64,000 nucleotides of DNA from Parahaliea mediterranea (GCF_003402235.1 NZ_QEWO01000001.1:992001-1056000); one strand, 5' to 3'; shown: positions 8,721 to 18,354, counted from the first letter of the stretch. Made by a program: numbers and translations. The notes: generated by a model not told the origin, from the letters alone.

Positions 8721-9920
8721 TCAGGCAAAATCCTGGCGCTCCATCCAGGGGATCAGGCGTCGAAAGCCCTCTTCAATCTGCTCGATGGAGGTGGAGTAAC
8801 TGATGCGCAGGGCGTTGCCACAGGCATCGCCGAAGGTCTGGCCCGGAATGGTGCATACGCCGGTTTCCTTGAGCAGGCGCAGGGCGACGTTGTTGCCGTT
8901 GATGCCCTCGGGCAAGGCCGGAAACAGGTAAAACGCCCCCTCGGGTTTATAGCCTTCCAGGAACGGGGTTTGCTCCACCAGTTCCACCACCCGGTCGCGC
9001 CGGCGGGTGTAAATGTCCAGCATGTTGTCCACAAAATCGCGCTCGCCCCGCAGGGCCGCCACGCCGGCCCACTGGCAGGGTGTGTTGGCCACGGTGGTGG
9101 TGAACATGTGGTAGCGGCGCAGCTTCTTGATGGCCCCCTGGCTGGCGATCAGCCAGCCCACCCGCATGCCCGCCATGCTGAAGGTTTTGGAGAAACTACT
9201 GATCACCATGACGTGATCGAGGTCGGAGCAGCAGGACAGCACGCTGGGATAGGTCTTGCCGTCGTAGACCAGGTGGTCGTACACCTCGTCGCTGATCACA
9301 TACACGCCGCGGTAGGCCGCCTCCTCCACGATCGCCTCGATGGTCTCCCGCGGGTACAGGGTGCCGGTGGGGTTGCTGGGGGAGTTCAGCACAATGGCGC
9401 AGGTGTTCATGTCGATGGCGTCAATCACATCCTGCGGGTCCAACTGGTGGTTGTTCTCGGCCCGCGTCGGCACGGTTTTTACGGTGCCGCCGTTCATGCG
9501 CACCAGCGGCGCGTACAGCATGAAGGACGGGTCCGGGATGATGAACTCACGGCCAGCGGAGGAGGTGGAGGTGAGCGCCAGGTAGATGGCCTCGGTGGCG
9601 CCGGTGGTCACCAGGATGTTGTCGGCGGTGAGCGGGCGGCTATAGCGGGCGCTGTAATAGTCGGCCAGGGCCTCCAGCAATTCTGGCAGGCCGGCGTCCA
9701 GCGTGTAGCCGGTCTGGCCCGCCTGCAGGGCCTCCACCGTGGCATCCACCACATGCTGGGGTGCGGGTAGGTCGGGCTGGCCGATGGACAGATGCACCAC
9801 GTCGTCCATGGTGGTTGCCAGATTGACCATCTTACGGATGCCCGGCATAGGAATGGTGAGCAGGGCCGGGTTCCAGACCGGATCCTCGGACTCGTAAAAA
9901 TCGATATCGAGATCGCTCAT
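8721..9920 (-). CDS. PLP-dependent class I/II aminotransferase
   Basis: Cytoplasmic aminotransferase of fold type I, 399 residues, the normal length for the aspartate aminotransferase family. Motifs seen are NSPSNPTG (substrate carboxylate/PLP region near residue 180), SDEVYDHLVY and SFSKTFSMAGMRVGW, where the Lys forms the Schiff base with PLP. It starts 13 bases after the amidase stop codon, so the two are very likely cotranscribed. An amidase feeding a free acid or amino acid to a transaminase is plausible, but the substrate is unknown. Confidence 0.9.
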   Translation of the reverse strand: MSDLDIDFYESEDPVWNPALLTIPMPGIRKMVNLATTMDDVVHLSIGQPDLPAPQHVVDATVEALQAGQTGYTLDAGLPELLEALADYYSARYSRPLTADNILVTTGATEAIYLALTSTSSAGREFIIPDPSFMLYAPLVRMNGGTVKTVPTRAENNHQLDPQDVIDAIDMNTCAIVLNSPSNPTGTLYPRETIEAIVEEAAYRGVYVISDEVYDHLVYDGKTYPSVLSCCSDLDHVMVISSFSKTFSMAGMRVGWLIASQGAIKKLRRYHMFTTTVANTPCQWAGVAALRGERDFVDNMLDIYTRRRDRVVELVEQTPFLEGYKPEGAFYLFPALPEGINGNNVALRLLKETGVCTIPGQTFGDACGNALRISYSTSIEQIEEGFRRLIPWMERQDFA

Positions 9921-9933
9921 CGTCGCCCTCCCC

Positions 9934-11346
9934 TCAGCCTTGGTTGAACAGCGGCGGGCGCTTGTCGGTCAGCGGCGCCTCGCGCTGATAGGCGTAGCCC
10001 GCCTGCAATACGCGGGCATCGTCGAACTTTGCCCCCACCAGTTGCAGGCCAATGGGCAGGCCATCCGCGCAGAAGCCGCAGGGCACCGACAGGGCCGGCT
10101 GGCCGGTGAGGTTGAAAGGATAGGTAAAGGGCGTCCAGGTGGGCCAGCGGGTGCTGGGCCAGTCCTCTGGTACTTCGCGGTTGGTGGCAAAGGCGGTAAT
10201 CGGCAGGGTGGGCGTGAGCAGCAAATCGTACTTCTGGTGGAAGCCGGCCATGCGTTCGCACAGGGCCATGCGCTCGTTCATGGCGCCCATGTAGTCGAGC
10301 ATGGACAGGCGCGCGGCCTTCTCGGCCACCTTCACCAGTTCCGGGTCCATCTGCTCGCGCTTGCGCGCGCCCAGGTCGCGCATGGCGTTGGCCGCGCCCC
10401 CGTAGAACAGGTGCCCGAAGGCGCCCAGGGGGTCGCTGAAACTCGGGTCTACCTCCACCACGGTGGCGCCCAGCCGCGAGAACACTTTCGCCGCTTCACG
10501 CACGCTGGCCTCCACTTCCCGGGTCACCTCCACATGGCCAAGGTTGGGGCTGAAGGCGATCTTCATGCCTTCTACGCCATCGCGCAACGTGGCCAGGTAG
10601 TCCACGCCACGGCGGGGTATGGCATTGGTATCGCGGTGGTCAGCCTCGCTCATCACGTTCATCAGCAAGGCGCAGTCTTCCACGGTCCAGGTCATGGGCC
10701 CGGCGTGCGCCAGGGTGCCGAAGGGGCTGGCGGGCCAGTGAGGCACTTCGCCAAAGGACGGCTTTAACCCGACGATGCCACAAAAGCCGGCCGGAATGCG
10801 GATGGAGCCGCCGGCGTCTGTGCCCAGCCCCAGCGCCCCCATGCCCAGGGCCACCGCGGCGCCGCTGCCACCGCTGGAACCGCCGGCGGTGCGGGTTGGG
10901 TCCCAGGGGTTGTTGGTGGGGCCGCAGAGTGGGCTGTCGGTAACACCCTTCCAGCCGAACTCGGGCGTGGTGGTTTTGCCGAGTGGCACATAGCCGTGTC
11001 GATCCAGGGCCGCCACACAGGGGGCGCTCTTGCCCAGTGTGCTGTTGCCATCGATGGTGCGGGAGCCTTTGAGGGTGGGCCACATGGGCGTCAGGAAAAC
11101 GTCCTTCACCGCCACCGGCACGCCGTCCACAATCCCCTTGGGTGCCCGGTTGTTGTAGCGCAGTTCGCTCTCCAGGGCATAGCGCAGGGTGGTTTCTTCA
11201 TCCACCAGGCAGTAGGCATTCACCTCGCCATCCAACCGCTCGATCTGCGCCAGCATGGCCCGCGTGACCTCCACCGGCGACAACCTGCCATCGCTGTAGT
11301 GGGCTACCAGTTCCGTTGCCGTCAGGGAGAGAATGTCCTGGCTCAT
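9934..11346 (-). CDS. amidase (amidase signature family)
   Basis: Hydrolyses a carboxamide; 470 residues, typical family length. The Ser-cisSer-Lys triad is visible: Lys in PVAVKDVF (near 80), the cis-Ser in the Gly/Ser-rich AGGSSGGSGAAVA (near 155) and the nucleophile Ser in DAGGSIRIPAGFCG (near 178). It has neither GatA-specific context nor gatC/gatB neighbours, so it is a catabolic amidase and not the tRNA amidotransferase. First gene of a two-gene operon with the aminotransferase at 8721-9920. Confidence 0.9.
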   Translation of the reverse strand: MSQDILSLTATELVAHYSDGRLSPVEVTRAMLAQIERLDGEVNAYCLVDEETTLRYALESELRYNNRAPKGIVDGVPVAVKDVFLTPMWPTLKGSRTIDGNSTLGKSAPCVAALDRHGYVPLGKTTTPEFGWKGVTDSPLCGPTNNPWDPTRTAGGSSGGSGAAVALGMGALGLGTDAGGSIRIPAGFCGIVGLKPSFGEVPHWPASPFGTLAHAGPMTWTVEDCALLMNVMSEADHRDTNAIPRRGVDYLATLRDGVEGMKIAFSPNLGHVEVTREVEASVREAAKVFSRLGATVVEVDPSFSDPLGAFGHLFYGGAANAMRDLGARKREQMDPELVKVAEKAARLSMLDYMGAMNERMALCERMAGFHQKYDLLLTPTLPITAFATNREVPEDWPSTRWPTWTPFTYPFNLTGQPALSVPCGFCADGLPIGLQLVGAKFDDARVLQAGYAYQREAPLTDKRPPLFNQG

Positions 11347-11515
11347 CGGGTACTCCTCAGCAGTGTCTGGCGGCGAGTGGACGACACCCGCCCTAAGCTG
11401 ACCCTACAAGCATGTCGATGGCAGCGTCAAACACGCGTTGCTTACAGTGGCTGACGCTCGCCCCGCGCAACAGTACACTGCCCTGCCCCGCCAAGCGCCA
11501 ACCGGAGACGCCACC

Positions 11516-11935
11516 ATGCCCGCCCTTCACCCGCAACTTGCCGCCGATTGTCACCGGCTCGGCACCCTGAACAGCGCCACCCTGCTGCTGTCAAAAAACG
11601 CCCACCTGCACTGGTTGATTCTGGTACCGGACACCGACTGCGCCGACCTGCTGGATTTACCCGCCGCAGCGTTGCAGACGGTGATGGCCGACTGCCGTGC
11701 GCTGTCCGGGTTTCTGAAAAGCGAGTTGGGTTACCCCAAGGTGAACTTCGCCGGGCTTGGCAATGTGGTGCCACAGATGCACTTGCACATCATTGGCCGG
11801 CGTGAGGGTGACGTCTGCTGGCCCCTGCCCGTGTGGGGGCAACTGCCGGAGAGCGGGCCCTGGCCAGAGCACGCAGTGCAGGCACTGCGGGATGCTCTGT
11901 CCGCCACCTGCGGCCTGCGCCCCTGCAACGCATAG
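11516..11935 (+). CDS. HIT domain protein
   Basis: 139-residue nucleotide hydrolase/transferase fold. The histidine triad is QMHLHIIGRR (H-x-H-x-x plus upstream Gln in place of the first His), with KVNFAGLGNVV just before it, as in the bacterial HIT subgroup that lacks the complete His-phi-His-phi-His motif. The start at 11516 is used since the frame upstream (from 11438) is not protein-like. Monocistronic; a different HIT protein (HinT) is at 39574-39921. Substrate unknown. Confidence 0.85.
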   Translation: MPALHPQLAADCHRLGTLNSATLLLSKNAHLHWLILVPDTDCADLLDLPAAALQTVMADCRALSGFLKSELGYPKVNFAGLGNVVPQMHLHIIGRREGDVCWPLPVWGQLPESGPWPEHAVQALRDALSATCGLRPCNA

Positions 11936-11994
11936 GCCACAGGGTTGCAACGGGCCCGGCGGCCGCAATGGGCCAGCCAGGGCGCACTTGAAGG

Positions 11995-12354
11995 CTAGCG
12001 GGATGACAGGTAAACCGGCTCCCCCCACCCGATCAGGATGCCGTCGCGAAACACCAGCGGCGTCATCTCGTCGCGTGTGGTCTCGCCATCGGCCTGGCTG
12101 CGGTGGGTACGATAGAACCAGACCAGCATGGTGCTGTCCCCGCGGCGATAGGACTCAGAATCCCTCGGGCTGCCCAGGCGCTGCTGCACGTCATCCCGGG
12201 TCATGCCAATCTGCAGGCCGCTGATGGCACTGCGGTTGTCCCGCTCTTCTTCTCGCCAGTCGTGGCTGCCATCGCCATCCGACTGGATCACCACACATCC
12301 TGCGGCAGACAGCACCAGCAGCAACACTGCCAGGTAAGGGGCCAGGGAAATCAC
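11995..12354 (-). CDS. DUF3192 lipoprotein
   Basis: 119-residue protein initiated at GTG 12354, chosen because a GGAGG Shine-Dalgarno sits 7 bases upstream and the signal peptide then begins at once. The lipobox is SAAGC with Cys20 as anchor. The mature part contains IGMTRDDVQQRLGSP and the WFYRTHRSQADGETTRDE / TPLVF / LIGWG run that marks DUF3192, a family seen in marine gammaproteobacteria. The fold resembles SmpA/BamE. Role unknown, presumably outer-membrane associated. Confidence 0.82.
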   Translation of the reverse strand: MISLAPYLAVLLLVLSAAGCVVIQSDGDGSHDWREEERDNRSAISGLQIGMTRDDVQQRLGSPRDSESYRRGDSTMLVWFYRTHRSQADGETTRDEMTPLVFRDGILIGWGEPVYLSSR

Positions 12355-12470
12355 CGTCGTATCCTCCAACTCTCTCTTCGGGGGGCGGCACCATTGCCGC
12401 ACCGGACAGGTGATATAGTCGACCATAGCACCAGCGGCGACAATGCGACTCGTCGCAGCCAGCACTCGCT

Positions 12471-13838
12471 CTATCGAAGGGGGTCGGAATCGTCGCTGGC
12501 GAAGCTGTAGTTGGCGCCCAGTTCGGAAATACGAATGCGATTGGCAAACACGGAAAAGGCCAGGTAGGCGGCAAGGCCGTTGGTGCGCAGCATCCAGGGC
12601 GGCAAGTACAGGGGCGCGGCAATGTCGCCGGCCTCGAACAGCGGCGCCAGGCGCACCACATCGCCCACCGTCATGCGCCCCGCAAACAGGTGGCGGCACA
12701 GGCGCAGGCGATTGTGCTTGAGGGCCCAGCGGAAGAAGGTGTGTACCTCCATCAGGCCGTGCAAGTAAACGGTGTCCTTGGTAAAGGCGCTGCCGCCGGT
12801 GAGCGGCGCCCCCCGGTAAATGCGCATGGCGGAGTTAAAGCTCTCCACCTCGGTTTGTCCGGCGTCGAGGAAGTAGCGGAACACATCGATAAAATCCGCA
12901 CCGCGCAGGGCCATATCGATGGCGATAATACGCAGGGCAATGCGTTGCAGGCGGCGAATGTCCACCGCCCCGGTCACCAGTTCCGCAAAGGTCGCCAGCC
13001 CCTCCTGGGTGCCGGTGGTGCGCGGCGCCCCCAGGCTCAGGCTGCGAAAGTGGGGCTGCTCTCGGCCATTGATGGCGGTAAGGCTGTGCACAAAGGCCTC
13101 GTGCTCAAGCAACTGGTTCAGGTCGTATTCCGAAAAGGGCGTGCCCGCCCGCAAGCGGATGCGGGTAGCGCCGGCGGCGGCCTTGGAGGCCAGGTTTTCA
13201 TCGATCACCACCTCGATAGCGTGGCGGTCGATCACCTTGCGAATGCGCTCGCTCAACTCCCTCTGCAGCACCTCTGCCGACAGACAGTAATCCACCTCGT
13301 GCAGGCTGTACTCCTGCTCGTAGGCGGCGGTAACCTCGATAAAATGCCGGGCGGCATCGATGTTGTGCACCGTACCGCCGGCAATGGCATCTCCGGGCTT
13401 GCCATACAGGGACAGGGAGCGCGCCGTCATCGCGGCGGTGCCCCGCGCTTCCAGCAGGCGGGCGGCATCGTGATAGGAGCGTGCGGTGCTGTAAAGATAG
13501 CGCCCCAGCGGGTGGTCGGTATCCACCTCGGCCATCAGCGCATCCAGGGCGTGCAGGGTATCGGCGTGGCTCTGGCGCTCGTAGCTCACCTCTGGCAGGC
13601 GCGGCTTGCCGGCGCGCCAGTCCTGGAGGAAATCCAGCTGAACTTCCCGCGGCCAACTCAGGCTGCTGAGTAGCTTGATCTCCTGCACGCTGGCCACCAG
13701 GCGTTCATCCCAGCGGGCAAAGGGCGCGAGTTCAGGGCTTATATCAGCACTGCGATCAATATCGCGATGAATGCCACGATCGACACCGGTGGCACCGGCG
13801 CCTGGACTGGCATCAGGGTCGGGGGAAAATTCCTGCAT
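12471..13838 (-). CDS. DUF1704 / QEGLA-motif metallopeptidase-like protein
   Basis: 455-residue protein of the family annotated as flavohemoglobin expression-modulating QEGLA motif protein. It shows HEAFVHSL, a HExxxH zinc-binding motif near residue 236, and TQEGLATFAE shortly after, which supplies the third ligand/catalytic signature. Eukaryotic relatives are MATCAP tubulin tyrosine carboxypeptidases, so peptidase activity is likely, while the bacterial substrate is unknown. The first 30 residues are low-complexity and a start slightly downstream is possible. It is downstream of the GH127 gene, same strand, with a 110-base gap. Confidence 0.85.
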   Translation of the reverse strand: MQEFSPDPDASPGAGATGVDRGIHRDIDRSADISPELAPFARWDERLVASVQEIKLLSSLSWPREVQLDFLQDWRAGKPRLPEVSYERQSHADTLHALDALMAEVDTDHPLGRYLYSTARSYHDAARLLEARGTAAMTARSLSLYGKPGDAIAGGTVHNIDAARHFIEVTAAYEQEYSLHEVDYCLSAEVLQRELSERIRKVIDRHAIEVVIDENLASKAAAGATRIRLRAGTPFSEYDLNQLLEHEAFVHSLTAINGREQPHFRSLSLGAPRTTGTQEGLATFAELVTGAVDIRRLQRIALRIIAIDMALRGADFIDVFRYFLDAGQTEVESFNSAMRIYRGAPLTGGSAFTKDTVYLHGLMEVHTFFRWALKHNRLRLCRHLFAGRMTVGDVVRLAPLFEAGDIAAPLYLPPWMLRTNGLAAYLAFSVFANRIRISELGANYSFASDDSDPLR

Positions 13839-13948
13839 AAAAAATTGAGTGTGCTCCCAGTCAGCCTAGGCAATTGGCTGGAGTATAGAACTGGAACAGG
13901 CGCCACCCCAGTCCGGGTTTTTGGCAATTTACCGCACAATGGCGGGCC

Positions 13949-16327
13949 TCAGGTGGCTTCCGGGCGCAGCAAGCGAACGCCAAACACCGGCCCGGCGGTA
14001 TGCCGGCCTATGGGCTCAAACCGCACGCGCACCTGTGCCTTGTCGCGCGTAAAGTGCTCCTCTACCGGGTAGGACAGGGTGACAAACTCCCCGGGCTGTG
14101 GCGCCTGTAGTTCCTGGCGCGCCAGTTCCTGCCCATCCAGCAGAATGCGAAACTTGCGCCGCCGCTCACCACCCCAGTAGGTGGCCTGGAAGACAAGCGG
14201 GCCGGCCACCACCGGCAGGTCGAACTCGAAGAAGCCTTCCATCCGTGCATCGCGGCCGTGTCGCCCGCGGTACACCACCGGGTAGGAGATGGCCGATGTC
14301 AGGTTGCTGTCGCGCTCGGGCTGCATTTCACCGAGGTGAATCACCGCCACCGAACGCCTGGCCAGGGCCTGCTCTGCACGTTGGGCGGCAAGCAATGCCG
14401 CCTCTTCCACCGCCCAGTCCTCGTCGCTGAAGCGCTTGAAATACACCGCGCTGCGGCGCTCGTACTGGCCATAAAAAGGCACCAGGGCCAGCGCTTCGGG
14501 GCGCGCCACCACCGCACTGAGTTTGAAGCGGGCACTGGCGGCATCCACCGTAGAAATGCCGGCCAGCACATCCTCACCCACCAGGGCCGGGGCCAGCCCC
14601 TCGTAGCTGCCCTCGGCCGGGCCCAGGTCCGCCGCCATCACCAGCGGCCCGCGCAGCAGGGCCGCGGTGGTGGCATCACCGGGGGTAGCCTCCTCCCTGA
14701 ACACCAGCGGCAAGCGCAATACCACAACGTCACCTTCGGCCCAGCGGCGGTGCAACAGGGCGTAGCCCCTTTCCACAACCACCGCGGCCGCATCGCCGTT
14801 CACGCTCACCTCGGCCGAGCCGGCCCAGCCGGGAATGCGCAGGGCCAGGGTAAAGGTGCGCGGTGCCGCCAGCATCGACAGGGCCAGCGTGATCTCGCCA
14901 TTGTAAGGATAGGCGGTGGTCAGCCGCACGGTGGCGGACTGGCTGCGCCACTGCGCCTCGGCGGGAATGTACTCGTTCACAAAGAGCACCCCTTCCGACT
15001 CCCAGAAAATCGATTCGCCGTGCTTGGCATGGCTTTCCATGCCGCTGCCCACACAGCACCAGAAGGAATCGGTTGGCGTGGAATACACCCGCGCGCTGCC
15101 CGCCATCAACGGGGTCATGTAGGTGAACATGCCGGTATCCGGGTGCTGGGCGGCAAGAATGTGGTTGTAGTGGGTGCGTTCCACATAGTCGAACAGGGCG
15201 GCATCCGGCCGCTCGCCGTACAGGCGCCGGGTAAGGCGCAGCATGTTGTAGCTGTTGCAGTGCTCACAGGTCTGCTCGGTGATATGCCGGGCGATATGGT
15301 CGGGCTCAAAGAAGTACTCCCGGTCCGCGTTGCCGCCAATCACATAGCTGTGATGGTCCGTCACCCGCTGCCAGAAAAACCGGGCCGCCGCGGCGCGCTC
15401 ACTGTCGCCGCTGAGTTCGGCAATCCGCGCCAGGCCGATCAGTTTGGGAATCTGGGTGTTGGCATGGAAGTTGGCCAACTCATCTCGCCCGGCCATCAGC
15501 GGGTCCAGCACTCGCTTGTCGTAAAGGCGCAGTGCCACCGCCAGCCAGCGCTCATCGCCGGTGCGGGCATACAGTTCGGCAAAGCTCTCGTTCAACCCGC
15601 CGTACTCGCAGGCCAGCACCTGCTGAAGTTGTGCATCATCGAGCGCAGCAAACACCTTCTCCAGATAGGCAGCAAAGCCAAGCACCACTGGCAGGGCGTT
15701 TTCCACGCCGCAGTAGTACTGGGCATCCAGCAAGCCGGCGAACAGTTTGTGAATGGTGTACAGGGGCGCCCAGGCACCGTTCAGGTCAAAACCGCCGGAG
15801 ATGATCTGCCCGCGCATGATTTCGGGGAAAATTTCCTGCCCGTCGACAACGCTGCCGTCGGGGCGCTTGCGGGTCAGCCCTGCCACATAGCCATCGCCGC
15901 GCTTGGCCTGAATGTGCTGCAACGCATCCACAATGCGCTGCACCCGCGCGCAGCACTCGGCGGTGCCGGTTTGTGCGTAACTCAGGGCCAGCGCCGACAG
16001 GTAGTGGCCCAGGGTATGCCCGGCGATGGTGTCGCTCTCCCAGCCGCCGTACACCTCGCCCTTTGGCGGCAGGCCGGCACCGGTGTAGAAGTTGTGCAGC
16101 AGGCGCTCTGGCTCCAGGCTCAGCAGATAGCGCAAGTTGGTGTTGAGCGCATCCAGCATGGGCCCCGGCAGCAGCCGCACCGCCGCCAGTGGTAGTGGCG
16201 TGGCACGCTTGGGCAGGCTGGCGGCAGCGCCTTCTTGCAACGCGCGAGACAGGGGCGAAAAGGCGCCCAGGGTCGCCCCGAGGCCGATGGCGGACAGAAA
16301 CTGGCGGCGGGGTGAGTGCAGTGGCAT
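13949..16327 (-). CDS. Tat-exported GH127-type glycoside hydrolase (DUF1680)
   Basis: 792-residue enzyme, likely a beta-L-arabinofuranosidase or related exo-glycosidase. The start at 16327 is preceded by GAGG at 8 bases and gives a twin-arginine signal SPRRQFLSA. An (alpha/alpha)6 barrel follows; the GH127 zinc/catalytic cysteines are visible in EQTCEHCNSYN and in SFWCCVGSGMESHAK. The C-terminal 130 residues form a beta-sandwich (DUF6805-like) ending in EHFTRD. No polysaccharide-utilisation partners such as SusCD or other glycosidases are adjacent. Specificity is inferred from family only. Confidence 0.88.
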   Translation of the reverse strand: MPLHSPRRQFLSAIGLGATLGAFSPLSRALQEGAAASLPKRATPLPLAAVRLLPGPMLDALNTNLRYLLSLEPERLLHNFYTGAGLPPKGEVYGGWESDTIAGHTLGHYLSALALSYAQTGTAECCARVQRIVDALQHIQAKRGDGYVAGLTRKRPDGSVVDGQEIFPEIMRGQIISGGFDLNGAWAPLYTIHKLFAGLLDAQYYCGVENALPVVLGFAAYLEKVFAALDDAQLQQVLACEYGGLNESFAELYARTGDERWLAVALRLYDKRVLDPLMAGRDELANFHANTQIPKLIGLARIAELSGDSERAAAARFFWQRVTDHHSYVIGGNADREYFFEPDHIARHITEQTCEHCNSYNMLRLTRRLYGERPDAALFDYVERTHYNHILAAQHPDTGMFTYMTPLMAGSARVYSTPTDSFWCCVGSGMESHAKHGESIFWESEGVLFVNEYIPAEAQWRSQSATVRLTTAYPYNGEITLALSMLAAPRTFTLALRIPGWAGSAEVSVNGDAAAVVVERGYALLHRRWAEGDVVVLRLPLVFREEATPGDATTAALLRGPLVMAADLGPAEGSYEGLAPALVGEDVLAGISTVDAASARFKLSAVVARPEALALVPFYGQYERRSAVYFKRFSDEDWAVEEAALLAAQRAEQALARRSVAVIHLGEMQPERDSNLTSAISYPVVYRGRHGRDARMEGFFEFDLPVVAGPLVFQATYWGGERRRKFRILLDGQELARQELQAPQPGEFVTLSYPVEEHFTRDKAQVRVRFEPIGRHTAGPVFGVRLLRPEAT

Positions 16328-16522
16328 GGGGCGATCCTCAATCAAACAGACCACCATTGTTTGGCGCTACAGCTGCAGATGCAAGGGCTGCAAACACAGG
16401 GCGTAACACAAGCGCCGGCATGAGACAGGGCCTTCATATTGCTGACCTGCCTTCATCCGCTTTGCCTCAACCCGCTACTTATCGTTATCACAACCCATCC
16501 GGCCTGTTATAACTGATAAAGG

Positions 16523-17203
16523 TCAGCCACCCATGCGATCAATCTGTGCTTCCAGTGCCGAGAGCGCCGCCGCCACGCCCGATGCCTTGCGGGTGGCCGA
16601 TACCTTGTTGTCCTTGAGATAGCGCAGCGACACCGGCCGGGTGGTACTGAACGCCGTCATGCTGGCGTGCAGCATCAGGGCCTGTGTATGCGCCGCCCCG
16701 TCCGGCTTGGCCTTGCCTTCAATACGGGCAATCAGGCGGGCGGTAATAGCCACGCCTGGCTGCCACAGCTGTTGGTAGAGCACCTCAAAGGCGGGGCCCT
16801 GCTCGGTCAACTCGCGCAGTACAAAACCGGTGCGCAGGTCGGCATCGGCATCATCACCGGTAACCGCGCTCACCCGGCGCATCACCTGCTTCAATGATTC
16901 GCGCGCCTCACCCGATGACATGCCATCAGCCAGCGCCTGCCCCACCTCTGCCACAAAACTGCCGACGCCCGCCTCGTAGCGGCGCACAATCTCCCGCGCA
17001 CAGGCGAGGTAGAGCCCCTCTTTGTTGTCGAAGTAATACTTGATGGCCGGTAAGGCAACCTCCGCCGCATCGGCGATACGGCGCGTAGTCGCCTGGGCGA
17101 AGCCCTCACGGCCGAATATCCCCAGGGCAGCCTGCAGAATCCGGGCGCGGGATTCCTCACCCCGGCTCTGGCTGGTGGCAAAAGCGCTGGCTTGCTTGGG
17201 CAT
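16523..17203 (-). CDS. TetR family regulator with CecR-type C-terminal domain
   Basis: 226-residue DNA-binding repressor. The helix-turn-helix lies at residues 20-66 (ILQAALGIFGREGF ... RRIADAAEV ... KYYFDNKEGLYLA); the ligand-binding part matches the DUF1956/CecR type. It is divergent from the MpaB-like gene with a 193-base gap that contains a perfect 7-bp inverted repeat (17260-17275), so it probably represses both itself and that gene. Inducer unknown. Confidence 0.88.
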   Translation of the reverse strand: MPKQASAFATSQSRGEESRARILQAALGIFGREGFAQATTRRIADAAEVALPAIKYYFDNKEGLYLACAREIVRRYEAGVGSFVAEVGQALADGMSSGEARESLKQVMRRVSAVTGDDADADLRTGFVLRELTEQGPAFEVLYQQLWQPGVAITARLIARIEGKAKPDGAAHTQALMLHASMTAFSTTRPVSLRYLKDNKVSATRKASGVAAALSALEAQIDRMGG

Positions 17204-17259
17204 GGCTTCTCCTCGGGGCGCGCGATATACCGCGAGGCGCGCAGCGTGTTGCGTATAAC

Positions 17260-17275
17260 TATATCAACTGATATA
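17260..17275. promoter_or_regulatory. candidate TetR operator
   Basis: TATATCA-AC-TGATATA, a 7-bp inverted repeat with a 2-base spacer, centred in the divergent promoter region between the TetR and MpaB-type genes, 57 bases upstream of the TetR start. A weaker relative, TATCAAGCGATA, follows at 17286-17297. Confidence 0.6.
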
Positions 17276-17396
17276 AACTTAACCCTATCAAGCGATACAT
17301 TTCAAGCGATGCGTATCGCCGGGCTCTTACCAACAGGCACCTGCCCATCGGCGCCCATCCGTAGATAGCTCAACCAACCACGCAAGAGGCAACACT

Positions 17397-18320
17397 ATGC
17401 GCACCGGTCCCAGCGCTCGCAAGGGCACAAGCGTTGACTTCGCCAACCCGCCAGGTGCACCGGCCTTTTTGGGGCCGCAATCCCTGCAGTGGCGCATCTA
17501 CAAAAACCCGGTGGCGCTGACGGTCGGCGGCGTTTGCGCGGTGCTGCTGGAATTTGCCGACCCGCGCATACGCAGCGGCGTGTGGGACCACTCCACCTAC
17601 AAAATCGACCCCATTGGCCGCTCCGAGCGCACCGGCCTGGCTGCCATGGTGGGTGTGTACGGGCCAAAAGAAACCGCCGAGAAAATGATTGCCGGCATTA
17701 CCCGCATGCACAGCCGGGTAGAAGGCCACACGCCGGATGGGCAGCCCTACCGCGCCATGGACCCGGAGTTGCTGAACTGGGTATACGCGACAGCGGCCTA
17801 CGGCTTCCTGAAAGCCTACAACCGCTTTGTGACGCCCCTGAGCGACCAAGAACAGGCGCGCTTCTGGAACAGCGGCGAAGACATTGCCGCTCTGTACGGC
17901 GTGACACAAACCCCAACATCCGAAGATGACTTTCTGGCGATGATGGAAGGCCTGGCCCCGGGCTTTGAACCCCACCCGATCAACCGCGAATTCCTGCAGA
18001 TTATCGAATCCAGCGACTCCGCCCCGGGCGTACCGCGCTTCATTCGCCGCGCCATAGCACGCGGCGCCGTCTCGCTGCTGCCGCCCATCGTGCGGGAAAA
18101 ACTGGCGCTGGGGCCCGACTACAACCTGACCTTGTTGGACAGGATGACACTTCGCTGCATGGGATTTGTGGCCGAGCGCAAATACGACCCGGCATCCGCG
18201 CCGGCCAGGGCCAGCGAACGCCTGGGCCTGCCGGGCAACTTCCTGTGGCGCAGCGCCGCAGAGCAGCAGAGGCTTCTAGGCACGGCTCGCCCGGCCACAG
18301 CAGAGACCCAAACGGGTTAA
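17397..18320 (+). CDS. MpaB-type oxygenase (DUF2236, latex-clearing-protein-like)
   Basis: 307-residue protein of the DUF2236 family, whose studied members (Lcp, MpaB) are b-type haem oxygenases cleaving C=C bonds. Family signatures are the early VWDHST block, the RTGLAAMVGVYG segment and the HSRVEGHTPDG stretch with conserved His and Arg; the AYGFLKAYNRF helix follows. Cytoplasmic, no signal peptide. Placed opposite a TetR regulator, as often found. Substrate unknown, likely a lipid or terpenoid. Confidence 0.85.
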   Translation: MRTGPSARKGTSVDFANPPGAPAFLGPQSLQWRIYKNPVALTVGGVCAVLLEFADPRIRSGVWDHSTYKIDPIGRSERTGLAAMVGVYGPKETAEKMIAGITRMHSRVEGHTPDGQPYRAMDPELLNWVYATAAYGFLKAYNRFVTPLSDQEQARFWNSGEDIAALYGVTQTPTSEDDFLAMMEGLAPGFEPHPINREFLQIIESSDSAPGVPRFIRRAIARGAVSLLPPIVREKLALGPDYNLTLLDRMTLRCMGFVAERKYDPASAPARASERLGLPGNFLWRSAAEQQRLLGTARPATAETQTG

Positions 18321-18345
18321 AACGAGGGGGCATTATTGCCCCCTC
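18320..18345 (-). terminator. intrinsic terminator of the BOF lipoprotein gene
   Basis: Nine-bp stem GAGGGGGCA/TGCCCCCTC with a 4-base loop between two convergent genes. On the minus strand it is followed by GTTTT, so it serves mainly the 18355-18693 gene. The plus strand lacks a T tract. Confidence 0.7.
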
Positions 18346-18354
18346 AGCAACGGC

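Noticed and set aside
14258-16195. 645-codon open frame on the plus strand opposite the GH127 gene
   Set aside because: Shadow frame of a GC-rich gene; composition (H, Q, G, V rich, no domain) is not protein-like, and the minus-strand frame has all GH127 motifs.
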